A stretch of 64,000 nt of DNA, from the NCBI GenBank assembly GCA_964512995.1, contig CAZELM010000003.1, forward strand, positions 1 through 64,000. The letters run 5' to 3'. The DNA comes from CAZELM01 sp964512995 (lineage in GTDB: Bacteria; CSSED10-310). Positions within the stretch are counted from its first letter, which is position 1. Every line of letters starts with the position of its first letter. Shown piece by piece: positions 34,859 through 44,204 of this stretch. The translations under genes were made by a program, and so were the position numbers. The notes under the pieces were generated by a model, which saw only the letters and a program-made list of their open reading frames with translations, did not search any database and was not told the DNA's origin.

Positions 34859-35980
34859 ATGGCAAAGGATTATTATAAAATATTAGGTGTAAAAAAAAGT
34901 GCCGAGATAGGTGACATAAAGAAAGCCTATCGGCGCTTGGCTCGAAAATTCCATCCTGACGTGAACCCGGGCGATAAGGTATCGGAAGAAAAATTCAAAG
35001 AAATATCCGAAGCGTATCAGGTGTTGTCGGATCCCGAAAAAAGAACCCAGTATGACCAGTACGGAAGTGATTTTCCGTTCATGTCTCAAGGTTCATCGCA
35101 GAGACATGCTGATCCATTTGCGGGATTTGACTTCAGCCAGTTTGGCCAAAATACTGGAACTGGACCGCAAGGGGAGGCATTCAAAGATTTTTTTGAAGAT
35201 GTTCTTGGCTTCTCGACGAAAACGACAACGAATCCCCAACAAGGAGAAGACACCCACTACTCGATAGAGATATCCTTTCAGGATGCATTTCATGGGATGA
35301 CCGCTGATTTGACCATTCAGGGATTCGAGAGCTGCCAGTCCTGCTCTGGAACTGGTCACGTCCGGAAAAGTGGTTCAACAACATGCCCCGAATGCCAGGG
35401 AAGAGGACAGATACTTATTGCCAAAGGACCGTTCCACTTTGAGAAAGTGTGTCATAAGTGTCAGGGAAAAGGCAGGATCGACACATCTGTATGTCATTCT
35501 TGCCATGGAAAGGGGGCTGTTCCGAAAAGTTCCAGTATTTCGGTGAAGATTCCTCCCGGTGTTGATACCGGATCGAGAGTTCGTGTTCCCGGGAAAGGCG
35601 CTCCTGGAAAAAACGGAGCGCCTCCAGGAGATCTGTTTATTACTGTAAAAGTTGGTCCTCATCCATACTTTGTCCGTAATGGGAAGAATATCACCTTGGA
35701 ATTGCCGATATCGATATCCGAGTCTGTTTTGGGAGCCCGGATAATGATTCCAACACTGGATGGTCAGATAAAAATGACCATTCCACCATCCTGTAACAGC
35801 AACCGTATTTTTCGGGTTCAGGGCAAAGGATTTCCGGATCTGAAAGAAGGCCTTCCGGGTGACCTCATGGTAAAGGTCTATATCGTGGTCCCTCCTCACA
35901 TCAAAGAACAGGCGAAAGAACTGATCCGTGAGTTTGATCGACAGAATCCCTTCAATCCAAGAGAAGGGAAGTTTAATTAA
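34859..35980 (+). CDS. dnaJ: chaperone protein DnaJ (first copy)
   Basis: The 373-residue protein has the J domain (DYYKILGVKKSAEIGDIKKA) with the essential HPD at 32-34 and a Gly/Phe-rich linker. The zinc-binding region has all four CxxCxGxG repeats (CQSCSGTG, CPECQGRG, CHKCQGKG, CHSCHGKG), followed by the C-terminal substrate domains. This is full type I DnaJ architecture. It stimulates DnaK ATPase. hspR starts 6 bp downstream, so they are one operon. No clear ribosome-binding site is seen, which makes the upstream nested hairpin worth attention. Confidence 0.96.
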   Translation: MAKDYYKILGVKKSAEIGDIKKAYRRLARKFHPDVNPGDKVSEEKFKEISEAYQVLSDPEKRTQYDQYGSDFPFMSQGSSQRHADPFAGFDFSQFGQNTGTGPQGEAFKDFFEDVLGFSTKTTTNPQQGEDTHYSIEISFQDAFHGMTADLTIQGFESCQSCSGTGHVRKSGSTTCPECQGRGQILIAKGPFHFEKVCHKCQGKGRIDTSVCHSCHGKGAVPKSSSISVKIPPGVDTGSRVRVPGKGAPGKNGAPPGDLFITVKVGPHPYFVRNGKNITLELPISISESVLGARIMIPTLDGQIKMTIPPSCNSNRIFRVQGKGFPDLKEGLPGDLMVKVYIVVPPHIKEQAKELIREFDRQNPFNPREGKFN

Positions 35981-35986
35981 ACCGTT

Positions 35987-36364
35987 ATGAAAGGCTATAC
36001 AATTGGCGTTGTTTCTCGAATGTTGAATATCAGTCCCCAGACAATCCGGATGTATGAACATCACGGATTGATTCTGCCTTTCAGAACTCCAGGTAATATC
36101 AGGATCTATTCAGATGAAGATCTTGAAACCTTGAAGCTAATCCAGCGGTTAACGCAGGAATTCGATGTCAATTTAGCTGGTGTCGAAATCATTGTCAGAC
36201 TCAGTCATAAGATAAAACAGCTTCAACAGGAAAAAGAGCAGCTCATCCAAATGCTCCACGGGGCGTCAGAGCTTATTGGCGCATTTATGAAAAATGCTCC
36301 CGGAAACCCTTCATTGGTGAGATCCTCCATGGATTATCTTGTAAAAATAACCGAAACGGAGTAG
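35987..36364 (+). CDS. hspR: MerR-family heat-shock regulator, HspR-like
   Basis: The 125-residue protein has a MerR helix-turn-helix (YTIGVVSRMLNISPQTIRMYEHHGLI, then RTPGNIRIYSDEDLETLKLI) and a C-terminal coiled coil (KIKQLQQEKEQLIQML). HspR represses dnaK operons through HAIR inverted repeats (CTTGAGT-N7-ACTCAAG) in Actinobacteria and some other phyla. The location directly after dnaJ supports HspR. I did not find a HAIR-like operator at the dnaK promoter, so its binding site may have diverged. Confidence 0.85.
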   Translation: MKGYTIGVVSRMLNISPQTIRMYEHHGLILPFRTPGNIRIYSDEDLETLKLIQRLTQEFDVNLAGVEIIVRLSHKIKQLQQEKEQLIQMLHGASELIGAFMKNAPGNPSLVRSSMDYLVKITETE

Positions 36365-36521
36365 CTATGTAATATGTGCTGTCGGGATTGTTATCGCTCA
36401 ATTGAATATCAAAAAAATGGATGTTATTATCATTATTCGTGTGCCGTTTGATATGCGATGGAATCCATTGATTTGATTCGATAATGCAAGCAGCGGATCC
36501 ATGTCGGAGGGATATCGTATC

Positions 36522-37634
36522 ATGGGAATGAGCAGTAAGTCGGATTATTATGAATTGCTTGGCATCGACCGGGATGCTGATTCGCAAACAATTAAACAGG
36601 CATATCGAAAACTTGCATTAAAGTATCACCCCGATCGCAATCCAAATGATCCGCAGTCAGAAATGAAATTCAAGGAGATTGCGGAAGCATACCAAGTCCT
36701 GTCTGATCCTGAAAAGCGTCAAACATATGATCAGTTTGGCCACCAGGGTCTTTCGGGCAGCGGATTTCAACCATTTACGGGCTTTGAGGATATTTTTGAG
36801 ACCTTCGGCTCAATTTTTGGTGATTTTCTCGGGAATGGTCCCCGATCACAAACCCGTGCTCGTAAAGGTGATGATCTTCGATATGATCTAACAATCGAAT
36901 TTATGGAAGCTGTTCTGGGTGTCACAAAGGAGATAGAAGTAGAAAAACTGAATTCCTGTGAAAAATGCGGAGGATCTGGAGCTAAGCCGGGAACACGGCC
37001 ATCGACCTGCCCTCAATGCCAAGGTTCAGGCCAATTGCGAAGAACTCAGGGATTTTTTGTGATCTCCAGCCCCTGCAATCGTTGCAGAGGAACAGGACAA
37101 TTTATTGAAGATGCATGCCCCACCTGCAGAGGTTTTGGAAGAGTCGACATCAAGAAAAAAATCAGCGTGAAAATTCCACCCGGCGTGGACAGAGGCTCCA
37201 ATATACGTCTCCGGGGCGAAGGAGAACCCGGATATCTGGGAGGACCGTCCGGAGATTTATACATTGTTATTGATGTTCGCCCCCATGAACATTTCCAGCG
37301 TCATGGCTACGATATTTTGATTGAGATACCCATCACATTTTCTCAGGCTGCATTGGGAGCAGACATAAAGTTTGCGACACTGGAAGGAGAACATCTGCTC
37401 TCGATACCCAAAGGAACTCAGACGGGAATGACATTTACGTTTAAAGGGAAAGGTATCCGTCATCTCAATAGCAGCGCACGCGGAGATCTCTATGTCAAAA
37501 TCTACATTGTTACTCCCACGAAACTTACTTCCAAGCACGAAGAATTGTTTCGAGAACTGGCGAAACTCGAGGGAGAAGATATTCCTCCCAAAAAGAAAAG
37601 TATTTTCGAGAAGATCATAGAAACGATCAGCTAG
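36522..37634 (+). CDS. dnaJ: chaperone protein DnaJ (second copy)
   Basis: ATG at 36522 follows GGAGGG at 36506-36511; an upstream in-frame ATG at 36501 precedes that site. The 370-residue product has a J domain with HPD (LKYHPDRNPND), a Gly/Phe linker, four zinc motifs (CEKCGGSG, CPQCQGSG, CNRCRGTG, CPTCRGFG) and C-terminal domains ending in a short lysine-rich tail. It is a complete type I DnaJ distinct in sequence from the first copy, suggesting different clients or regulation. Its 3' end overlaps the convergent WbqC-like gene by 8 bp. Confidence 0.95.
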   Translation: MGMSSKSDYYELLGIDRDADSQTIKQAYRKLALKYHPDRNPNDPQSEMKFKEIAEAYQVLSDPEKRQTYDQFGHQGLSGSGFQPFTGFEDIFETFGSIFGDFLGNGPRSQTRARKGDDLRYDLTIEFMEAVLGVTKEIEVEKLNSCEKCGGSGAKPGTRPSTCPQCQGSGQLRRTQGFFVISSPCNRCRGTGQFIEDACPTCRGFGRVDIKKKISVKIPPGVDRGSNIRLRGEGEPGYLGGPSGDLYIVIDVRPHEHFQRHGYDILIEIPITFSQAALGADIKFATLEGEHLLSIPKGTQTGMTFTFKGKGIRHLNSSARGDLYVKIYIVTPTKLTSKHEELFRELAKLEGEDIPPKKKSIFEKIIETIS

Positions 37635-38361
37635 TTTCCGTCACAGACAGATCCCCACGATATTCTATAAGACAGTTCGGATTTTTCAGCACCTCAAGAC
37701 TATTCGGCCCTTCATTGAATAATAAATCCAGTGTGGACAGATACGGTATAAACGGAGGGAAAAGTTGGCTATATCCAGGATGTGGATATTCATGCAGTAG
37801 CACATTGATGGATTTTTGATGAAACTGTTTGCATTCCATGTAATTCTGGCATAATGGACCACTGATATACTCAGTAATTCCGGCATATTCACAAATTTCA
37901 ACAAGTCTGCCGGTTTTGTCCAGATTGGATATTTGAATATCCGATGAGCGATAGGTCGTTATATGTATCCCCAGCCATTGAAGATGAAGCTCTATCAGTG
38001 CGTAATCCAAATCGATCAGTCGTGTCCATTCTTGAGAGAAGATTTGAGCTAAATCATCGAAGTAAGTCGAAAAAAAAGGCGTTGTTTTGTAATTGAATTC
38101 GATCGTTTTGATGTGTTTTGAAGCCCAGTCGATTCGATTATCTATTTCTGTTTCGCAAAGAAGCTGGTGGTAACGTCCCTTCTGGTGGACAGGGATCGTC
38201 AGCCAGATCGGACCATTGGCTCCTTTGACACGATTTCTATTCCGCCATCCGCGACGGTCGTATTGCACATCGTCTAAAAACACAAAACAATCGGAGATCG
38301 CCATTTGATTGAAAAAACCCAGCCATGGGAGATATCCCGGCTGCAGAATTGCTCCTTTCAT
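37627..38361 (-). CDS. WbqC-like family protein
   Basis: ATG at 38361 is chosen because it directly follows the stop of the upstream methyltransferase (TGA-C-ATG) and an AAAGGAA site. The longer ORF start is not family-like. The 244-residue product has the WbqC family N-terminus (MKGAILQPGYLPWLGFFNQM, then FVFLDDVQYDRRGWRNRNRV) and the conserved WLTIPV segment. WbqC proteins occur in O-antigen and surface glycan clusters and are thought to act in sugar-nucleotide or acyl modification. The reaction is not well defined. Confidence 0.92.
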   Translation of the reverse strand: MKGAILQPGYLPWLGFFNQMAISDCFVFLDDVQYDRRGWRNRNRVKGANGPIWLTIPVHQKGRYHQLLCETEIDNRIDWASKHIKTIEFNYKTTPFFSTYFDDLAQIFSQEWTRLIDLDYALIELHLQWLGIHITTYRSSDIQISNLDKTGRLVEICEYAGITEYISGPLCQNYMECKQFHQKSINVLLHEYPHPGYSQLFPPFIPYLSTLDLLFNEGPNSLEVLKNPNCLIEYRGDLSVTETS

Positions 38362-38362
38362 G

Positions 38363-39070
38363 TCAGATTCCTTTCTTCCTGGCCCAGAAATCCAGTCGAT
38401 ACCCAGAGCAACGCAATGGACCATTTTGATGAAGGATGCGAGTCTCTGCCCCCAAATCCATCATATGGTCATTTAACATATGAATCGGCATAAACATCCA
38501 ATTTTCCATTCGATGCATGAATGGTCGATCTGGAGAATTCCACTTTTTTTTGTCGGACTCCGGAATCAGACCCTTTTGCTCCATGGTAAACAAATCGCCA
38601 ATCAACATTTCGCCGTTTGGTTTGAGAACTCGATATAACTCAGATGCTGCTTTTATTCCATATTCTGCAGAAGGGAGATAATGATACATATTATAGCAGA
38701 GCACTCTATCAAATAGATTTTCTATAAACGGGAGCTGTGTTATTTCTCCATTTACGAAACAGATATCCGGATAGATTTCTTTCCCTTTTCGTAATGTTTG
38801 GAGGCAAAAATCCACTCCTGCTTTGAACGGAACAGAATGAGCCAATTGATGAAGCAGATGACCATTATTACATCCGACGTCGAGAATCGAATGGGTTCCT
38901 TTTTCATCAATGGAAAATTTTGACGTCAAGTCATCAACAACTGCCTGAAATTCTTCTTGAATGGGTCGTCTTCCTGTCATCCCGATGACGGATGTATATC
39001 GGATGCTATTTTGATACCATTCCATTTGCATTTTTTTCAGATGATCATTCATAACGGCAGATACTCTCAA
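38363..39070 (-). CDS. class I SAM-dependent methyltransferase
   Basis: The 235-residue protein has motif I ILDVGCNNGHLLHQLA, then GVDFCLQTLRKG, and LFDRVLCYNMYHYLP, typical of the Methyltransf_11/25 group. YRVLKPNGEMLIGDLF follows, as in UbiE-like enzymes. It is translationally coupled to the WbqC-like gene (one base between stop and start). That pairing suggests the two act on the same sugar or lipid-linked intermediate. The acceptor is unknown. Confidence 0.85.
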   Translation of the reverse strand: MRVSAVMNDHLKKMQMEWYQNSIRYTSVIGMTGRRPIQEEFQAVVDDLTSKFSIDEKGTHSILDVGCNNGHLLHQLAHSVPFKAGVDFCLQTLRKGKEIYPDICFVNGEITQLPFIENLFDRVLCYNMYHYLPSAEYGIKAASELYRVLKPNGEMLIGDLFTMEQKGLIPESDKKKWNSPDRPFMHRMENWMFMPIHMLNDHMMDLGAETRILHQNGPLRCSGYRLDFWARKKGI

Positions 39071-39167
39071 AGGTTCATTAGCATCATGTTATCTGACATT
39101 CAAAATGAATGTCTTCGTTAACTCCATTTTGTGGGAAGTCCCGAGAGGGATCAATACTAAAATGGCA

Positions 39168-41504
39168 TCATTCGCTCGTAGATACATCTTTTTGTTCTTT
39201 TTCGATGTCATCGAGCAAAAAACGAATATCTTTGACACGGGAATGGTTGCCAGCTTCGAGATGAAGCTTAAAAAGGAGTTTAAGAAGGGAGGGAGAAGAA
39301 TATTTGGAAAAAGCGGTTTCAAATGTATGGATAATACCGGAAGGCGTATCGCAATATTTCGAAGTTGTAAGATAGTGTTCGATATAATCAGTATCGGATT
39401 CTCCATTCAAAATTCTGGATTGCAGAATCAACCGGCTGATATTCCATGCGCCTTGTTTCAGCAACTCGTTTAACTCAGTCTCTGAAATATTCGCTAATTC
39501 CTCGGGATCGCTGGAATGGGAAAGGATTGGATTAATGGATAGATTGCTGATCTTGTCTAATTCTGTGAGAAGATCGCGATTTGTTGCTTTAAATCGCTCA
39601 AGAATGACCCTCGCTTGATCGAATTGACCCGTGACGATTAATATTTTTCCAAGGGTACGATGGAAATTGGCGTTTTCTTTGTCAGAATCAACCGCACGTT
39701 GGGCTAAGTTTGCTGCGAAAGACAGTCGCTCTCCGAGTATAAAGTAGTGGAATGCTAGGTTATTGAATAGTGATGGTCTTGGCGGGTTGGTGTTCAGGAG
39801 GGTCTCCTCCAATTTCACTGCATCTGTTAATAATCCACGTGAAGCCATAAGAATAGAAATGAATTCAATGAGTTGCGGCTGTTGTTCAGCGAGTTGGGAT
39901 GCAAATGCATAATATTGGCGAGCCTGACTCCACTCTCCGCGTTCGGCTTCAAATTCCGCTCGATTGATCAGAAATTCTACAATGATCTCCCGGCTACTTG
40001 GCTCCCAGAATTGTTCTTGCGGATTTTCCATTCCCTGGAATTTCGATAGAATCGTTTCATCCGGAGCAGGCATCACGGTATCATTTCTTTTTATGTAAAC
40101 AACTCCATTGGGATAAAACTCTTTTTTATCTTTATTCTCTCTGAAGGTTCTGACGATTGGTCTGTTGGTGTTTGAGGAAGAAACTCCCAATGGTTTCACG
40201 TTCATATTCAGGTCCTGTAATGTCAGATCGGAACGATATTTTTCGACTGTTAACAGGTATGTCAGGCTGTTCGTGGAATTGTCCCCTTGGTAGTAGAGGA
40301 TAGAATCAGGAGGCGTGGAGAGGAGAAGGCTTTTTCCATAATCTCGAGCTAAGTGGTTGAATGAGCGGTCTGCCAATTTATAGCATCGTCCCACATGAGT
40401 TATTGTGAGTGTAGAAAATAAAAGAATGATACCTATATTGAATGAGTGGCGATGAAAATTCGAGAGGATGAGATGGATCCCGATTCCTGCCAGAATAACC
40501 GAGAACCACTCCAGGGGTAGAAAATAGCTGTCGATATCATGGATATCATATCCTATCGCAAAGACTCCCAATGAGATGAAAGAAAGAAAAGATGCCAGTG
40601 CAAAAGGGCGATCGATATGGAGAAGAGTGAAGATGCCAATGACACTCAAAGGCCATATGATATAGTGCAAATCGGATATCAGAATGGTCGGGAACAGCGA
40701 AAGACGTGCGGCTATTTTCGGCCATGATCCAGAAAGCATCTGTTCATGGAATTGGCTGCCTGTAAGATGCTGCCAGAATTCCCTGCAGTGGCTTGGATCA
40801 AACCACATAAATGCAGGATCCACCGCCGCTCTTATCGGAAGATATAAATAGAGCGATATCCCTAAAATAGAGAAAGAAAGTCCGTGAATCATGACCTGAA
40901 TTGTCAGATTTTTATTCAAAGGTCGATGAGATATGATGATCAAAAAAGGGATCATAAAAACACTGAGAAGGTGATTGGCAAACATGATCCCGAGTAAAAA
41001 GCAGGAAAGATAAAACCAGCGGTAATCGAGGGAATCCCGATAGGCTAATAAGAAAAATAAAAGAAGACTACAAAGAAGAATATGGAGACCATACACTTCT
41101 GCTGCGGTCGCCTGTTGCCAGTATAGCAGGTCAAAAGCCATCGAAATCGACATGAAGAAACAGACCGAAACAGGTATGCGAAAATGCCATAAAATTTTGA
41201 AAACAATGGTTACACCGAATGATGCGATCAGGGCCATGAGAACATGAATACGAGACGCACAGGATCCGAAGGGAATCCATGTACTGCCGTGAGCCAAGAG
41301 GGACCAGAATGGATACCCGGTTGGATGCGGAATACCCAGTGTGGTACCGACTGATATTAGTTCCCCGTGGTTAGCGCCAGGAAAAACATCTGAACACATT
41401 GTACGAAAATATAAGATGAAGCAGATCAAGAACAGAGAGGAATGGAGCAGTCGATAGATAGGATCAGCATTATGATGTGAAGCAACGAGGTGGTTTTTTA
41501 TCAT
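39168..41504 (-). CDS. DUF2723/TMEM260-family membrane protein with C-terminal TPR region
   Basis: The 778-residue product opens with the DUF2723 signature (YFRTMCSDVFPGANHGELIS, then TLGIPHPTGYPFWSLLAHG) and about 11 membrane helices. Its soluble C-terminal half (about 480-770) has TPR-like helices (RGEWSQARQYYAFASQLAEQ, ENANFHRTLGKILIVTGQF). In this copy the family VGDSGEL aspartate position is GANHGEL, so the canonical acidic residue may be lost or shifted. It is probably a GT-C glycosyltransferase that recruits protein acceptors with its TPRs, but this is inferred. It is longer than the copy at 30873-32735. Confidence 0.85.
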   Translation of the reverse strand: MIKNHLVASHHNADPIYRLLHSSLFLICFILYFRTMCSDVFPGANHGELISVGTTLGIPHPTGYPFWSLLAHGSTWIPFGSCASRIHVLMALIASFGVTIVFKILWHFRIPVSVCFFMSISMAFDLLYWQQATAAEVYGLHILLCSLLLFFLLAYRDSLDYRWFYLSCFLLGIMFANHLLSVFMIPFLIIISHRPLNKNLTIQVMIHGLSFSILGISLYLYLPIRAAVDPAFMWFDPSHCREFWQHLTGSQFHEQMLSGSWPKIAARLSLFPTILISDLHYIIWPLSVIGIFTLLHIDRPFALASFLSFISLGVFAIGYDIHDIDSYFLPLEWFSVILAGIGIHLILSNFHRHSFNIGIILLFSTLTITHVGRCYKLADRSFNHLARDYGKSLLLSTPPDSILYYQGDNSTNSLTYLLTVEKYRSDLTLQDLNMNVKPLGVSSSNTNRPIVRTFRENKDKKEFYPNGVVYIKRNDTVMPAPDETILSKFQGMENPQEQFWEPSSREIIVEFLINRAEFEAERGEWSQARQYYAFASQLAEQQPQLIEFISILMASRGLLTDAVKLEETLLNTNPPRPSLFNNLAFHYFILGERLSFAANLAQRAVDSDKENANFHRTLGKILIVTGQFDQARVILERFKATNRDLLTELDKISNLSINPILSHSSDPEELANISETELNELLKQGAWNISRLILQSRILNGESDTDYIEHYLTTSKYCDTPSGIIHTFETAFSKYSSPSLLKLLFKLHLEAGNHSRVKDIRFLLDDIEKEQKDVSTSE

Positions 41505-41663
41505 TGGATGTTGAAAAATAGTTTATTTCTTGGGAGATAGGGTTTCATTATTTTTGTCGGCACACAATCGAAAAGTAGCGTAATAAACAAGTTGCAAATC
41601 TACCAAAAAAGTTTACCATGAAATGAGTGGCTGATGGAAGCGGATTGAAATAAAAATGAATAC

Positions 41664-41692
41664 TTGACAAGTGGTTTCAGGATCTCTAAAGT
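41664..41692 (+). promoter_or_regulatory. candidate promoter of the DksA-like gene
   Basis: A perfect TTGACA (41664-41669) is followed after 17 bp by TAAAGT (41687-41692). The elements lie about 45 bp before the start codon at 41735 and in a 230-bp gap between divergent genes. Confidence 0.6.
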
Positions 41693-41734
41693 TTACATTC
41701 ATTTTAAACAAGCGCCTGGAGAATGGAGGCCATT

Positions 41735-42088
41735 ATGGACGAGAATTTATTGAAACATTTTGAACTAAAACTACTCGAATGGAAACAGGAGCTGATGAAA
41801 GAGTTTGGCGTGACCATTGGCCAGAATCTGATTGAAGACCGTTCCAGACAGGGTGATTTTGGAGATCTAGCTAACATTGAAACAGATCAGAATTTTCTGC
41901 TGAGAATTCGGGACCGAGAGAGAAAACTCATTGGTAAAATAAACCGATGCCTGCAACAAATCAAAGAAGGCACTTATGGTCGTTGTGAATCCTGTGGAGA
42001 GGATATCGATCCGAAGCGGCTGGAGGCTCGTCCCGTAGCAAGTCTCTGCATTTCATGTAAGACTGAGCAAGAGAAGCGTGAAAGGTAG
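41735..42088 (+). CDS. TraR/DksA-family C4 zinc-finger protein
   Basis: ATG at 41735 follows GGAGG (41725-41729) with a 5-nt gap; an ATG at 41723 lies before that site. The 117-residue protein has a coiled-coil N-terminal half and a C-terminal zinc finger with C84, C87, C105 and C108 (YGRCESCGEDIDPKRLEARP, then CISCKTEQ). This matches DksA/YocK-type proteins, which insert into the RNA polymerase secondary channel and modulate transcription with ppGpp. The acidic coiled-coil tip residues of true DksA are not obvious, so its exact action is uncertain. Confidence 0.88.
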   Translation: MDENLLKHFELKLLEWKQELMKEFGVTIGQNLIEDRSRQGDFGDLANIETDQNFLLRIRDRERKLIGKINRCLQQIKEGTYGRCESCGEDIDPKRLEARPVASLCISCKTEQEKRER

Positions 42089-42105
42089 AGTTATTTACTG
42101 CTAGA

Positions 42106-44166
42106 GTGGAACGATTTAATATATCAAGAGCTATAGAAGTACTAGCTATTTATGCAATAGCCGGTACTTTTTTTATCTCCTATTTTTTATACCCGGAGCT
42201 TTCTTTTCAAGTGTGGTGGAATGCCCTTCTCATCGGGGCCGTCATTTATACTTGTATACGAATGATTCTTGGAAGACGCGATGTCGAATATTACCTCTGG
42301 GTGTTGTTTTCTTTGATTTCTGTAAATATTTGGAGATTCGGTCAGCATGTCAATTTGGAACTGAGCCCTATCTTATTCGTTACCATTGCTGTTCTGTTCT
42401 TCTGCTTCTCAATTCGTCAGGCGACCATGGGTGTCGCATTGCTTCTGACCTCCATCTTGTTTTCGATCTTTTCAGGAACTACTGGATTTGCTGCCTTTAT
42501 CTGGGTATGTGTTTTGGGTCTTTCATGGGGACTTATTTTCACGATTATAAAAAAGGAGCGGGAGAATATTTTAGCCCGGGCTGCTGATATTGAGCGGAGG
42601 GCGAGAGAATTCATGAACACCAATACGATTGAAAAACCGCGACAACCGGAATTCAGCCAAGATACTCAGATCGCCAAAGCCGCCTCGGTGGCTCTGCGTA
42701 TTGAATCATTGGTTCGAAGACTTACTGAAATTGTAAACGAAAACATGCACCCGAATTCATGTTTTTATTTCTATCTCGATCAGGAATTCGGATTGCTGCG
42801 AGTTCTGACATTTCAAAGCCGGAGCCGGTTTTTTAATCGGGATGCGACGATCGATATTAATTCACAGGATATCCTGTCCTGGGTGATCCAAAATAAAAAA
42901 CAACTGCGCCATGAATCCCTCGCAAAGGAAATGCAGTTCCCTTCTTATTATTTCGCGAGAGAACGAATTTTGTCATGTATGGTGATCCCTGTCATTCATG
43001 GCGAGGTGGTCGAAGGTATTCTGGGGGTAGATAGTAAAAGGAGTCATTCATTTGGAGTTGATGAAGAGCGTATCATGACACTGATTGCTGATCTTATCTC
43101 TGACTTGATAGATACTTTTCGTAATTATCAGGAAAAAGATAATCGAGCTGATTATATGGAAATGTATTATTATGCAGTAAAACAGCTCCTGGAATCGAAA
43201 CAGGATCTCAACAACCGCTTGGCTCTATTGCTTCAGATCAGTGAGATGTTGAAAAAAAGTGATGAAATCGCAGTTGCAACCCCGGACGACGAATACCATT
43301 TTATCGTACGAGATGCAAAAGGCACGTTCACTCCCAAGCTGGTCGGTCTAGAGATTCATCCGGACTCTCTGGTCGGTGAAGTGATTCAGAAAGGGTTGGA
43401 TATCGGAATAGAAAACATTTCGGACGTGAATGAATATTCAAAGGTTTTATTCAATCCATCAGAGATGAGTTTTCGATTGAGTTCGATCATGGTGATACCA
43501 TTGCCACTGGAAAATCGAATCCAAGGTATACTGATCCTGGGTTCGCGCAAAAAGAATGCCTTCTCTGAACAGGACAAATTCATTTTTAACAGCCTGGCGG
43601 TTCAGTTCGGGTTTATCCTTGAGCATGCACGGATCTCTGAAAAATTGGAAAAGCTCGCGATCACTGATGGTCTGACTAACTTGTCAAACCATCGAGCATT
43701 TCAGGACCGGCTTGACAATGAAATTCTTCGAGCCAGACGGGATTCGACAAGTTTCAGCCTGCTTCTGATAGATATCGATCATTTCAAGAGTTTTAATGAC
43801 TACTATGGTTATGAGGCAGGAGATTATGCGCTGAAAAAAATCGCTGGACTCCTCAAGCGAGAGGCTCGGGAAGTAGATTTTGTCGGAAGATACGGTGGCG
43901 AGGAGTTTGTGTTGATTTTAATTAATTGTGATTTAAAAATGGCTGCTCGCACCGGAGAAAGAATACGACGTGCCTGTCTGGGAGAAAAAATCGAGATGGG
44001 CGAAGAATCTACGAATGTGACATTGAGTATTGGTGTATCGAGCTACCCGACCCATTCACTTGAAGCTACTGGCCTTCTTGATGCAGCCATTCGGGCTTTG
44101 AGTGAAGCAAAGACAACTGGGCGGAATAAGGTAGTTATCGCTCAAGATACCTTGGAACAATCCTGA
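42106..44166 (+). CDS. membrane-anchored GAF-GGDEF diguanylate cyclase
   Basis: The 686-residue protein has about five N-terminal membrane helices (residues 10-145), a coiled coil, a GAF-like domain (about 190-345), a second GAF-like region (about 360-515) and a C-terminal GGDEF domain. The active-site motif is GGEEF at 597-601, and an inhibitory RxxD site (REVD, 588-591) sits at the usual spacing. It should therefore be an active, feedback-inhibited cyclase making cyclic di-GMP. It follows the DksA-like gene by 17 bp and probably shares its promoter. Confidence 0.93.
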   Translation: MERFNISRAIEVLAIYAIAGTFFISYFLYPELSFQVWWNALLIGAVIYTCIRMILGRRDVEYYLWVLFSLISVNIWRFGQHVNLELSPILFVTIAVLFFCFSIRQATMGVALLLTSILFSIFSGTTGFAAFIWVCVLGLSWGLIFTIIKKERENILARAADIERRAREFMNTNTIEKPRQPEFSQDTQIAKAASVALRIESLVRRLTEIVNENMHPNSCFYFYLDQEFGLLRVLTFQSRSRFFNRDATIDINSQDILSWVIQNKKQLRHESLAKEMQFPSYYFARERILSCMVIPVIHGEVVEGILGVDSKRSHSFGVDEERIMTLIADLISDLIDTFRNYQEKDNRADYMEMYYYAVKQLLESKQDLNNRLALLLQISEMLKKSDEIAVATPDDEYHFIVRDAKGTFTPKLVGLEIHPDSLVGEVIQKGLDIGIENISDVNEYSKVLFNPSEMSFRLSSIMVIPLPLENRIQGILILGSRKKNAFSEQDKFIFNSLAVQFGFILEHARISEKLEKLAITDGLTNLSNHRAFQDRLDNEILRARRDSTSFSLLLIDIDHFKSFNDYYGYEAGDYALKKIAGLLKREAREVDFVGRYGGEEFVLILINCDLKMAARTGERIRRACLGEKIEMGEESTNVTLSIGVSSYPTHSLEATGLLDAAIRALSEAKTTGRNKVVIAQDTLEQS

Positions 44167-44204
44167 TTGATTCAGTAGAAATTTTCATAGATACCGTAAC
44201 GGTC

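Noticed and set aside
39105..39473. Plus-strand ORF of 122 codons
   Set aside because: It lies antisense over the 3' end of the DUF2723 gene, whose frame and domain content are clear.
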